From a virus, in IMG/VR virus record IMGVR_UViG_3300025652_000198, positions 1-38,584 of that record: a DNA stretch of 38,584 nucleotides. One strand, written 5' to 3'. Below are positions 15,656 to 23,628 of this stretch, one piece after another (the stretch's first letter is position 1; every line of letters begins with the position of its first letter). The notes beneath the pieces were generated by a model. The model did not search any database and was not told the DNA's origin. It worked only from the letters and a program-made list of their open reading frames with translations. The translations under genes and the position numbers were made by a program.

Positions 15656-18046
15656 TTATCCTCTGCTGCCTTTGTATCCATGACCGACCCACTGCAACTC
15701 AATGAAGGTTGTTGGGCGCACGTCATCGGAGGTGAGTGTCAATTCTGACCAGTCATTCCGCTCACCCCAAGGGATGTGCAGTGTGCCTGATCGCATACCA
15801 TTACCGAATGGGTCGGCTGGGTCGTTGTCCAGTGGGAACCAATCCATTGATGCCTCAATAGGATCAGCACGATAACGACAGTCCATAATGTACTTGACGT
15901 ACCCAGTGTCTTCATACTGGAGCATGAACCCACCAACAACGATGTGTGTTCGTGGAACTGTCTGACCGTCCTGACCGCGAAGGTAAGGCATGGTTGGTGA
16001 TATGGAACGGGTGTAGCGTAGGCCCCCAATAACCCCTGCCCCAATAGGAACAGTTTCGTCATCGAACACGTAATCTACACCGGATGCTGTTGGTGTCTCT
16101 GAGATAGGGTAAACCTGTCGCCCCGGAGTTGCACATCCAGAGCCTTGAACGAATGCTGCCGCAGTGTAAGGGAGGGTAACTCCACTGGAACCATCTGCGG
16201 TCAGTTGATATTGGCGATCAAGGTTGATGTGGAAGTTGGCTACCGGATCGAGAGGGCGATCTAGGTCCAATGAGGTGACGATGTAATCGGAGGTGGTGTC
16301 ACCTGCGTTCTCCATGACAACAAATAGTTGGCTACCAGTGAAGAAGAAGTGGTTCACCTTGTTAGGCATCACCCACTTGCTCCATGAGGACTGCACCTTG
16401 TCTGTGCCGGACCATAGGAACTTGTAAATCCAGAGAGTAGTAGAGAAGTCTCCATCATCAGTCTTGATAACTGTTGTGTTAAAGTTCGTACTACATTCCA
16501 TCTTGTTAATCAGGCCCACGACATACTGATCTAGTGTTTCAGTAAGGTTGTCCGCGCCGTTTGTGGCTACGTCATCGTTAGTGAAGAACTCGTTGAGACC
16601 GGAGTACCGTCCTGACTTGAAGGGGAGCAGTACAGTCCTACCTGTTTGAACAGGCTTGGCACCACCACGCATCTCAAAGGCGGTTGTCTTAACCATTGAG
16701 GCATTGCCGGGGGTTAGGATGGAAGAGCCTGTGATCACGAACTGCCCCTCACCGGGGTCTGACACCAGAACAAGGTCCCGGTCGAAAGGGATGATCCAGT
16801 CTAGTCGTAAGGACCCTTCCTCAGTGGAAGTGATACTGATTGGGTCCGTGTCCAACTCTGATAGTGCAGTGCTCTTGAAAAAGTCGAAGGGGTTGTTGGT
16901 ACGGGACATTGCACAGTAGGGACCAGCAACAAAGACAATACGGGACTTAAAGCCCCCAATGTCTCGGATTGCGTGACCTACGATGTCTGAGAATGCGTTT
17001 GTCTCTTCATCACCAACACGGCGGTTTGCCCATGAACCCGTACCAAAGTTAAAGGTGGTGGGTCCTGTCTTCTGTAGAACATGGGGCATAGTTGTGAGAT
17101 CGAAGTCGGTTGGTTCTTCGTAGTTGTACCATTCTTCCCAGATACCTTCATCACCGAACCCAAGACCAACAGTGTCAGTTGTTGCTGAGTTGAAGCGGAG
17201 GTAGTAGTCGTCTGCATCACCACTCTCCACACCTACAATACGCACAAATGACCCGTGAGGTGCTGTGTCAGCCAAGGCTGTTACGTCATCTGCGGTTGCT
17301 GTGTGTGCCCGAATGGTGTTCTGTGTATCCCCGTCGCTAACCACAATAGTGAGTGTGTCACCGGGATACCGTAGATACACAGTGTTACCAGACTTACCAG
17401 CAACATCCGCTGCTGTGCTCGATGTGGCAGTTACTGTTGTGTTGATCCACGTGGTAAGTGATGTGAACAACTGATCCACAATATAGGTTGCTGCTGTCTT
17501 AGCTGCATCACCAGAGGCTGTACCGTCAGGGGTTGTATATGAAACAGTGGTAGACCCTGTGGGGTCCTTAATGGTTATGGAGTATGTGCGGCTAAAGATA
17601 CCACCCAAGACTGTTACAAGCCCAACCCCTTCAAAGATGTCTGTTGTACCAGTAACTGCCGCCGTAGCAACAACCACGTCACGGTTTACTAAGAACAGGT
17701 CGTTCTCGAACACGTAGTCCCGCATGTCTGCACCTATGTAGGCCAGATCAGTCGGGGTGGTTGTGATAGTCTGCTCAACCCCCTGAGTATCCCATACACG
17801 TAGAACCCCTGCGGAATAGCCCACGATATACCGTGTGCCTTCTATAACCGCGTCGAAGAAGTCCAAGCCTTGCTCAGAAACGTCAGTGATGAGTGCGTGC
17901 TCTGTTAGGGCAGGTCGTGAGGTTAATCCTTGAACAACATCACTGATGAAGTTGATCTGCTCCGATACTTTACCGGAGGGCCGAACTGCTGGTGGTTGCT
18001 GGCTTACGCCCTGCAATAGGCTACCGAGTGTACCGTCGCGTGCCAT
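15656..18046 (-). CDS. Tail tubular protein B (T7 gp12-like nozzle)
   Basis: A 796-residue protein, almost exactly T7 gp12's length (794), forming the tail nozzle below the gp11 adaptor. The N-terminus GSLLQGVSQQPPAVRPSGKV is the family's hallmark, followed by EQINFISDVVQGLTSRP. Beta-rich repeats fill the middle, and the C-terminal half has FDRDLVLVSDPGEGQFVITG and GLRYTRSISPTMPYLR. The start at 18046 follows AGGACACATC and overlaps nothing; an upstream frame into the gp11 gene has no ribosome binding site. Confidence 0.92.
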   Translation of the reverse strand: MARDGTLGSLLQGVSQQPPAVRPSGKVSEQINFISDVVQGLTSRPALTEHALITDVSEQGLDFFDAVIEGTRYIVGYSAGVLRVWDTQGVEQTITTTPTDLAYIGADMRDYVFENDLFLVNRDVVVATAAVTGTTDIFEGVGLVTVLGGIFSRTYSITIKDPTGSTTVSYTTPDGTASGDAAKTAATYIVDQLFTSLTTWINTTVTATSSTAADVAGKSGNTVYLRYPGDTLTIVVSDGDTQNTIRAHTATADDVTALADTAPHGSFVRIVGVESGDADDYYLRFNSATTDTVGLGFGDEGIWEEWYNYEEPTDFDLTTMPHVLQKTGPTTFNFGTGSWANRRVGDEETNAFSDIVGHAIRDIGGFKSRIVFVAGPYCAMSRTNNPFDFFKSTALSELDTDPISITSTEEGSLRLDWIIPFDRDLVLVSDPGEGQFVITGSSILTPGNASMVKTTAFEMRGGAKPVQTGRTVLLPFKSGRYSGLNEFFTNDDVATNGADNLTETLDQYVVGLINKMECSTNFNTTVIKTDDGDFSTTLWIYKFLWSGTDKVQSSWSKWVMPNKVNHFFFTGSQLFVVMENAGDTTSDYIVTSLDLDRPLDPVANFHINLDRQYQLTADGSSGVTLPYTAAAFVQGSGCATPGRQVYPISETPTASGVDYVFDDETVPIGAGVIGGLRYTRSISPTMPYLRGQDGQTVPRTHIVVGGFMLQYEDTGYVKYIMDCRYRADPIEASMDWFPLDNDPADPFGNGMRSGTLHIPWGERNDWSELTLTSDDVRPTTFIELQWVGHGYKGSRG

Positions 18047-18054
18047 GATGTGTC

Positions 18055-18639
18055 CTATTCGTCTGTTACTGGGAGGCCGTGTCCACGGTAACCGCGCTGC
18101 ATTTGCATGAAACTGGTGCCGTTGAATACGTTGAGGTCTGAGAACCGGAGGTTTGCACCCTTGAGTGCGATCCATGCGGTGTCCCGTTCATCACGGTAGT
18201 CGCGTAGCTTGGTCCCACCACCGTCTTCATCACGGAAGAACTCGTACACTGCACGACCACGGATGTAGTCCGCAGCTTCGTATGGCAGGTCGGATATCTC
18301 CACCTCGTCAATGAGGATGACCTTAACTGCTACACCGATGATGAATGTGGCATCTTCTGGGTCGTATAGCTTACCGCCACGCTGAGTGAAGGTACTGGAT
18401 GTATCCACCGGATCGACGCTGAGTGTTGTACTGGGGAGAATGACCTCCCCCGCGATGTCAGGGTTGAGTGTCCGCTTTGCACGGTTGAACCACCACCCCT
18501 GTGCCTGCACAGTACGGGTAACGATATTCAACTTGCTCTCGGCTTTGATGTAGAAAGGGTGTGTTGTGTCATTGGTCGTTAACGGAGCGGTGCCCGTAGC
18601 GGCCAACATCTGATTGATGATGTCTAGTTTAGTTAGCAT
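18055..18639 (-). CDS. Tail tubular protein A (T7 gp11-like adaptor)
   Basis: A 194-residue protein (T7 gp11 has 196) that links portal to nozzle. The N-terminus MLTKLDIINQMLAATGTAPL and the following WWFNRAKRTLNPD are typical of the gp11 family, as is the C-terminal ADYIRGRAVYEFFRDEDGG. The start at 18639 has an ideal AAAGGAGCAACCC upstream. A longer frame reaching into the capsid terminator is not supported. Confidence 0.92.
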   Translation of the reverse strand: MLTKLDIINQMLAATGTAPLTTNDTTHPFYIKAESKLNIVTRTVQAQGWWFNRAKRTLNPDIAGEVILPSTTLSVDPVDTSSTFTQRGGKLYDPEDATFIIGVAVKVILIDEVEISDLPYEAADYIRGRAVYEFFRDEDGGGTKLRDYRDERDTAWIALKGANLRFSDLNVFNGTSFMQMQRGYRGHGLPVTDE

Positions 18640-18733
18640 GGGTTGCTCCTTTGTGCATGGTATGGGCGGCGCACGGGTGCACGCCGTATGTCCGTAAGCG
18701 TTGCAGCTACGGGGAACCGCCCAAACGATGGAC

Positions 18734-18774
18734 AAAAAAAAGCCCCCTGCACCACCGAAGTGAAGCAAGGGGCT
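18734..18774 (-). terminator. Rho-independent terminator after the capsid gene
   Basis: On the minus strand AGCCCCTTGC pairs with TGCAGGGGGCT around a 13-base loop, followed by a run of eight T residues. It lies just after the capsid stop, the same place as T-phi after T7 gene 10, and would give capsid more transcript than the tail genes. Confidence 0.9.
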
Positions 18775-18797
18775 AGTTGGAGAGACTTGGTTAGAGA

Positions 18798-19781
18798 TTA
18801 GACGTTGGCAGTGATGCCAGTTGCGCCTGCCTTGAAGACAGAACCGGATACGTCAGGGCGTTTGCCCGATACACCGAAGGCTGTATAGCTGTCGATGAAC
18901 CACTGCTTCTCTTCACGAGACCAGAACACGTCCGAAGTCAACGGAATGGTTTCACCAGCCAACAGGGACTTAGGGTGAATGACCGTTGCGACTGCCATAG
19001 CTTCGTCAGCAGATACGTCATAGGCGTTGCTGTTGTCTGCGTTGGACAAGAGGTGACCAGTGATGGCTGCGTTGACCATGCGGGCAGTTGGGAGCACGAG
19101 CGAACCCATGATACCTTTGAACTTACCTGCGGCGAAGTCGCCAGCAGCGGAGTAATCACCGTTGACCAGCTTGTCGTTGTTCAACAGGACTTCGTGTTGT
19201 GTTGGGCGAACCATGATCACACACTCGTCGGTGTCGATGTCCTCTTCCTGCATCTGTACGAGGATTTTGACGATCTCAGCATACAGCTTGTCAGGGTCCA
19301 TCTCGTCGTTTGCAGCAGTCAGCTTGGCAACTTTACCAGCACCGAAGGCACCGTTGAGGCCAGCAGGTGCAGCAAGCAAGGAGTTCTTGACGTTCTGGAT
19401 CAAGAAGGCTTGGTCGAAGAACTTTGCCTGTTCCTTACCGTGGTCTTGACCCAGTTCCATACGTGCGTTGAAGTCCGTTTGGAACTCATTCAGCATGGAA
19501 CGGTTGTCACGGGCCAGTACGACTGTATCGACTGTGACGCCGACACGACCGAATGCAGTAGGTGTCGCGTCTGGGCGGACGCCTGCTGTCAGGGCTTTCA
19601 GTGTGGTGCGACCAACACGACGTTCGATCAGGGTGTCAGTACCGCGTACTGGCTTGACCTTGAAGAACTTGCGCATGATGGACTTCTTGGCGAATTGGCT
19701 GTCAACTTCGCCGCCGTACTCTTCGATCATCTCTGATTTGGCTTGATCGGACAGGTGAGTGCTATCGGTTGGTAGTGGCAT
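18798..19781 (-). CDS. Major capsid protein (T7 gp10-like)
   Basis: A 327-residue shell protein (T7 10A has 345) with the HK97 fold expected of the family. The N-terminal arm holds GEVDSQFAKKSIMRKFFKVKP, followed by RGTDTLIERRVGRTTL. The centre has QTDFNARMELGQDHGKEQAKFFDQ and a domain with ILVQMQEEDIDTDECVIMVR and PTQHEVLLNNDKLVNGDYS. Position after scaffold, a strong AAGGAATAAAAG ribosome site and a terminator just behind all fit. I saw no slippery sequence and extension frame at its end like T7's 10B. Confidence 0.93.
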   Translation of the reverse strand: MPLPTDSTHLSDQAKSEMIEEYGGEVDSQFAKKSIMRKFFKVKPVRGTDTLIERRVGRTTLKALTAGVRPDATPTAFGRVGVTVDTVVLARDNRSMLNEFQTDFNARMELGQDHGKEQAKFFDQAFLIQNVKNSLLAAPAGLNGAFGAGKVAKLTAANDEMDPDKLYAEIVKILVQMQEEDIDTDECVIMVRPTQHEVLLNNDKLVNGDYSAAGDFAAGKFKGIMGSLVLPTARMVNAAITGHLLSNADNSNAYDVSADEAMAVATVIHPKSLLAGETIPLTSDVFWSREEKQWFIDSYTAFGVSGKRPDVSGSVFKAGATGITANV

Positions 19782-19791
19782 CTTTTATTCC

Positions 19792-20700
19792 TTAAATACC
19801 TTTGGCACGGCCACGGGCACGTGCATCTTTGATTGATTGGATGGCTGCTGGAGTTGCACCCGTGTCATGCGCAACTTTCATGCGCTCGACATACTGACCT
19901 CGTGTGAGGCTCTCTGTCTTAGGTGGGGCAACGCCATCTCCGATGATCTCGGTGGTGTCGGCGTTGAGGGTGGTGTTCTTAGCATCTCCATTGAAGCGGG
20001 CTGCTAGTTCAGATGCTGCAAAGCGTGCCTTGGCACCACCTGCGTCGATCATTTCGTTGTACTCAGCGGTCTCAGCCTCTGGCACGTTTGTCTTGGCCCA
20101 CGCTGTGATGACCGACCAGTTGTCTTCGCCACCCACTGTCTTGTGGACTTCTGCTACAATGGTCTTTGCCTTGTCAGCACTGCGGGTGATGAAGTCACGG
20201 GTGCCTGCCATGATGAGTGTGGCCTTAGCCTTACCCACTTTGGCTTCGAGTGCAGCAACGTCGATCTGGTTGATGTCACCAGCGCGGATAGCATCGAACA
20301 TCAGAGACTTTGCCTCGTCTGTGCTGATACCCGCATTCTGGATGAGTTCGAGTACGCTGTCGCCTACCTCGTCACCAGTGCTGCCCCATACTGAATTGTC
20401 CAGCGGCTTGTTCTCAGCTTCTGCATCTGCATCTGCTTTGTCCTTAGCGGCCTTCTCTTCGGCTTCTGTGGCTGCTGCTGCTTCCGCTTCTGCGGCCTCT
20501 GCTGCTGCCTCTTCTGGGGTTGGTGTTACTTCACCCGCCTCTAGTTTCGCCTGAGCCTCGGCTTCCGCCTTGTTCTTAGGTGCTTCCTTTGGGGCCGGGG
20601 CACCATTCCCATCAGTACCCTCGCTAAGGTCTGCCTCAGATGCGCCCTGAGCACGTGCTGCTTTGTTAGGGTCGGCCATAAAGTCTGGTTTGTCTGTCAT
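19792..20700 (-). CDS. Capsid scaffolding protein (T7 gp9-like)
   Basis: A 302-residue, very acidic, Ala/Glu-rich protein placed between portal and capsid, as T7 gp9 (307). Residues about 15-105 are low-complexity Ala/Glu/Lys and probably helical or disordered. The C-terminal half is folded (LELIQNAGISTDEAKSLMFD, KVGKAKATLIMAG) and ends in a basic helix (IQSIKDARARGRAKGI), the usual capsid-binding end of scaffolds. I chose the ATG at 20700, which has GGAGGGTAAT upstream; a longer frame from 20736 overlaps the preceding gene. Confidence 0.9.
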   Translation of the reverse strand: MTDKPDFMADPNKAARAQGASEADLSEGTDGNGAPAPKEAPKNKAEAEAQAKLEAGEVTPTPEEAAAEAAEAEAAAATEAEEKAAKDKADADAEAENKPLDNSVWGSTGDEVGDSVLELIQNAGISTDEAKSLMFDAIRAGDINQIDVAALEAKVGKAKATLIMAGTRDFITRSADKAKTIVAEVHKTVGGEDNWSVITAWAKTNVPEAETAEYNEMIDAGGAKARFAASELAARFNGDAKNTTLNADTTEIIGDGVAPPKTESLTRGQYVERMKVAHDTGATPAAIQSIKDARARGRAKGI

Positions 20701-20701
20701 A

Positions 20702-20851
20702 TTACCCTCCGTAGGCTGCTGCGAGAATTGCTTCAACTTCGGCTGTGGATTTGTCTTTCATCCACTCTTCACCGTTGTCCCGCATGTATTGTTGGAAGAA
20801 CTTGCGCTTTTCTTTTGTGCTAAGTTCTGACCATGGTTTCTTTTCTGCCAT
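20702..20851 (-). CDS. Unknown 49-aa helical protein between portal and scaffold
   Basis: This short, charged, helical product (MAEKKPWSELSTKEKRKFF, then AEVEAILAAAYGG) is not recognised. It has a good ribosome site, CAGGAGAGTAAT, begins one base after the portal stop and ends one base before the scaffold ATG, so it is clearly part of the head operon. A head-assembly accessory role is possible. A start at 20914 would run inside the portal gene and is unlikely. Confidence 0.75.
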   Translation of the reverse strand: MAEKKPWSELSTKEKRKFFQQYMRDNGEEWMKDKSTAEVEAILAAAYGG

Positions 20852-20852
20852 A

Positions 20853-22418
20853 TTACTCTCCTGTAAAGGCTGCTTTGCCTGCCTGCTCTTGCACGTTAGC
20901 GTTAGCCTGCGCATTCATTGATGCCTGCTCTTGCTGCTGTGCTGCTTGGTTGTTCTTTGCGATCTCATCTGGTGTGTATGAGAACTCCTTGAACTTCACC
21001 GCGTGGTTGGTGAACACAAAGCTGGCGAACTTGGATGGGTTGATAGTACCGCGCAGTTCTTCTGGAACCATGTCCATTAGTTGAAGGTCTGCGATGGCAC
21101 GGCGCACGTTGTCCAACTGCCCCTCACGGGATAGTGTTTCGAGACCTGTAGTAACGATCACCTCAAAGGTGGATAGGTTACCCGTAGTCTCAGTGCTAAA
21201 GTTGATTTGACTTACGGCATACTCAGCTTCACGCTGTTGCCACTCAAGGGCTAGACGGGAATACAGACCACCAAAGGCGCTCTCTAGTTCCATAGCAATG
21301 AACCGGATTTCTTCTGCTGTTACACGCTCGGCGTCACGGGTTGCAGAACTGTTCAACAGGAAGGCTTGCGCGAGTTCCCGCTCCAATGCTGCAACAAGTA
21401 CCCGCAGTGCTTCGATCTCAAGGCGACGTGCACCCTCTGGGGTGGAGATGTCATCCTTACGACCTTGGTGATAGCTACCACGTGGTGAGGCGTTCAGTTC
21501 TGCAACATCCAGCACGGAGCCGGGGTCAACAAGATACTTAACGTCTGCCATGATTGCTGCCATGTCTTGGATAGCACGGGAGTAAACGTCGATCTGGTGA
21601 AAGGCTGTTGCATGATCTTCAACGTGTCCACGACCGTAGTTGTCACCGCGAGACAGGTTCCACACCAGTGATAACACTGGGAGGTCCACTGGCTTGTAGC
21701 GAGTACCATGGTCGATGTCGATTTCATCAACGGCTTGCTTCATTGCCCACCGATGACCGTCCCACTTGTAATGGGTGTATAGGTCAACTGTGTCAGTCTC
21801 TTTGTAGTCGGGGTTAACCTGCAAAGCACGCTGCTTGAGTGTTGCATCAAGACCGGAGAAGAACTTACGATCCATCAAGATGATCTCAATGGGTTCGCCT
21901 TCAAGGTCACGACGGATGCAAAAGTCTTTCACACCATACACGATCCGCTTACCGGATTTCAGTCGGCGGATAAGGCAGTTACCTGTGATGATGAGGTGCT
22001 TGACTGCTTCCACTGCCCGTGGGCGGTAGGAGGTCAGGTTCAGCTTGCGTACTGCGGTCTCTTCCACAGATGCTGTCTCTTCCCGAACTGCATCAGCAAA
22101 CCCTGCTTCTGCATCCTTGCCCATCTCTTCGCGGAGTTTCTTGCGAACATCCGGTGTGAGTGTGATTGTGAAGAACGGTCGATCATGGGGGAACATTGTG
22201 TCCACCACTTTATTGGCGAGGTGGTTGACTAGGCGTGGACCGGAGGCCACATCGCCCTTCTCTTGTTCGACGCCTTCTGCGTTATCATGCGGACAAACAG
22301 CGGGGATGGTCCAACGACCGTATTCCTGACTGCGTGTTACAAGATCACCCTTCTCACCGTGCATGACACCCCATAGTTGGGCAAGTCCTGTCTCTGGATC
22401 AGTTGGTGTTGGGAACAT
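20853..22418 (-). CDS. Portal / head-tail connector (T7 gp8-like)
   Basis: A 521-residue protein (T7 gp8 has 536) forming the dodecameric ring at the capsid vertex through which DNA is pumped and ejected. The typical regions are an N-terminal RPFFTITLTPDVRKKL, the core DRKFFSGLDATLKQRALQ and VDLPVLSLVWNLSRGDNYGR, and the long helical FLLNSSATRDAERVTAEEIR, all family-like. The C-terminus is Gln/Ala-rich. Its ATG overlaps the stop of the preceding gene (TAATG), so it is translationally coupled. Confidence 0.93.
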   Translation of the reverse strand: MFPTPTDPETGLAQLWGVMHGEKGDLVTRSQEYGRWTIPAVCPHDNAEGVEQEKGDVASGPRLVNHLANKVVDTMFPHDRPFFTITLTPDVRKKLREEMGKDAEAGFADAVREETASVEETAVRKLNLTSYRPRAVEAVKHLIITGNCLIRRLKSGKRIVYGVKDFCIRRDLEGEPIEIILMDRKFFSGLDATLKQRALQVNPDYKETDTVDLYTHYKWDGHRWAMKQAVDEIDIDHGTRYKPVDLPVLSLVWNLSRGDNYGRGHVEDHATAFHQIDVYSRAIQDMAAIMADVKYLVDPGSVLDVAELNASPRGSYHQGRKDDISTPEGARRLEIEALRVLVAALERELAQAFLLNSSATRDAERVTAEEIRFIAMELESAFGGLYSRLALEWQQREAEYAVSQINFSTETTGNLSTFEVIVTTGLETLSREGQLDNVRRAIADLQLMDMVPEELRGTINPSKFASFVFTNHAVKFKEFSYTPDEIAKNNQAAQQQEQASMNAQANANVQEQAGKAAFTGE

Positions 22419-22732
22419 TACAGACCCCCGATCTTAGAAGGGCTTACGCCTAACGTGCCAAGACCAGTTGTGGATGTGCGGACGGCTGTACCCTTCTTTG
22501 AGATGGGTTTACCGTTTGCAGTAGTGTCGTCATCTGCACCAAGTTTGACCTTAGCACCCGTGTCTTCTTCGACACCTTTGAGACCTGCGGCCTCTTGTGC
22601 TGCGGTCTTCTGTTCTTTCAGACGTTTGCGCTGCTCTGCTTGTGCGGCTTGTGTGTTCCGGTGTTGTGAAACTGCTGCGGTTGCACCCACGGCTAGTGAC
22701 GCCACGGCCACCATTGTTGTGATTGCTGCCAT
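22418..22732 (-). CDS. Small virion-associated protein (T7 gp7.3-like position)
   Basis: A 104-residue protein with an N-terminal hydrophobic segment (residues 2-20, AAITTMVAVASLAVGATAAV), a helical Gln/Lys-rich stretch (22-50) and a disordered Gly/Thr/Lys-rich tail. Such proteins just before the portal gene are common in T7-like phages, where gp7.3 is a tail or fibre-assembly protein. No sequence motif proves homology. The ribosome site AGGAGGTATTACA is one of the strongest in the window. Confidence 0.6.
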   Translation of the reverse strand: MAAITTMVAVASLAVGATAAVSQHRNTQAAQAEQRKRLKEQKTAAQEAAGLKGVEEDTGAKVKLGADDDTTANGKPISKKGTAVRTSTTGLGTLGVSPSKIGGL

Positions 22733-22743
22733 TGTAATACCTC

Positions 22744-23154
22744 CTAGATCAAGAGGCGATGGCTGCGCTCTATCTCGGTGAAGCCCTTGCGCTCCAATAC
22801 TTTGAGGATGCCGGGGGGTGTTGTGTTGAGTGTTGTCATACGGACTTCGTTGAAGCCTGCTTCCTTAGATGCGTTAACAAGTGCGTCCAGTAGGCGTAGA
22901 CCGTCACGGCCTTTGTCATACCACGCTGTCTCAACGGCTGCTTGCCAGTCTCGTACAGGGTCTTCAACATTGAGTGCGGTAAGTAGGCCGTGCTCGGACA
23001 GGAAGATGATCCCCCTGCCTAAGTGATGCTCGAACCAGTTGAACAACTTCTCTGTGTTTACGGGTACGTCAAAGTATTCAGCATTGAATGCTAGAACCTT
23101 GTCACGCACTTCGCCCCAGTCCTGTGGGTTTGCAGTACGGATCAAAGAGACCAC
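22744..23154 (-). CDS. GNAT-family N-acetyltransferase-like protein
   Basis: A 136-residue protein with the GNAT layout: an N-terminal IRTANPQDWGEVRDKVLAF, a central strand pair (GIIFLSEHGLLTALNVE), a YDKGRDGLRLLDALVNASKE segment where the acetyl-CoA loop should be, and GILKVLERKGFTEIER at the C-terminus, the usual end of the fold. The cofactor loop is not a canonical Q/RxxGxG/A, so catalysis is uncertain. GNAT-like genes at the start of the head module recur in podoviruses, with unknown substrate. The start is probably GTG at 23154, overlapping the previous stop by 13 bases; its nearest strong Shine-Dalgarno (23175-23180) is too far, so the start may be wrong. Confidence 0.7.
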   Translation of the reverse strand: MVSLIRTANPQDWGEVRDKVLAFNAEYFDVPVNTEKLFNWFEHHLGRGIIFLSEHGLLTALNVEDPVRDWQAAVETAWYDKGRDGLRLLDALVNASKEAGFNEVRMTTLNTTPPGILKVLERKGFTEIERSHRLLI

Positions 23155-23432
23155 CAGCGGCGTGGGCTACTCATCTCCTTACGCGCTCGACGTTCCATAG
23201 CCACGATCTGGTCGGTTGTGTGGGTGTCTGCTGCACGTTCCACTGACTGTACGTCATTGGTTGGTCGGCCAGTCTCTTGTATAAGACGTTCACGCATATC
23301 TCGTTTTGCTTCCTCATACCCTGCTGTGAAGAGGGTTGAGTGCTCGGTCAGGCGCTTGGGATCAGTAAAGGCGAATAGGCGCTTTACACCAGCCTCACTG
23401 ATCGCTGGGTTGTTTAGGCTTGTCATTGTCAT
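23142..23432 (-). CDS. Unknown 96-aa late protein
   Basis: A helical, charged protein (FAFTDPKRLTEHSTLFTAGY, then EEAKRDMRERLIQETG) ending in a basic, Trp-rich tail (SSPRRWWSL). No family is recognised. It starts inside the preceding 60-aa gene with GGAGAAGACAACC upstream and overlaps the next gene, so the three small genes at the head of the late operon are coupled. A structural or host-takeover role are both open. Confidence 0.7.
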   Translation of the reverse strand: MTMTSLNNPAISEAGVKRLFAFTDPKRLTEHSTLFTAGYEEAKRDMRERLIQETGRPTNDVQSVERAADTHTTDQIVAMERRARKEMSSPRRWWSL

Positions 23433-23577
23433 TGGTTGTCTTCTCCGGGTTCTCTAACTCGTGCATGAGGTCAGGCCCAAGGATGGACCGGACTTCATCA
23501 GGTATGGAAAGACCCCTTCCGACAAACTCTGCGGTGAGAATAATTAAATCCGTAACCGCCATGTCGGAAAAGGTCAT
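23395..23577 (-). CDS. Unknown 60-aa protein, first gene after the late promoter
   Basis: A short acidic product with a hydrophobic N-terminal half (AVTDLIILTAEFVGRGLSIPDEVRSI) and a polar, disordered tail (ENPEKTTNDNDKPKQP). Its ATG has GGAGCACCCC upstream and lies about 25-30 bases from the predicted start of the phage promoter at 23602, so it is the first cistron of the late transcript. Not recognised. Confidence 0.7.
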   Translation of the reverse strand: MTFSDMAVTDLIILTAEFVGRGLSIPDEVRSILGPDLMHELENPEKTTNDNDKPKQPSDQ

Positions 23578-23601
23578 GGGGTGCTCCAGAAAAATCTTAT
23601 G

Positions 23602-23624
23602 TGTCTATCTTATGAGGGACTAAG
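23602..23624 (-). promoter_or_regulatory. Phage RNA polymerase promoter for the late operon
   Basis: The minus strand reads CTT, three bases, CCCTCATAAGATAGACA, the core being identical to the sites at 772 and 8351. It is in the 51-base gap between the RNA polymerase stop and the next start, the expected place to switch structural genes to phage transcription. The core keeps the CTCA of the T7 promoter at -9 to -6. Confidence 0.87.
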
Positions 23625-23628
23625 GATT

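Noticed and set aside
18740-18810. T7-style frameshift extension of the capsid protein
   Set aside because: No slippery heptamer was seen near the capsid stop, and a terminator begins 24 bases beyond it, leaving no room for a 10B-like extension.
18975-19736. 253-codon plus-strand frame opposite the capsid gene
   Set aside because: It is a shadow of the capsid's codon bias, with a Cys/Val/Asp-rich product unlike any protein and no start signal.
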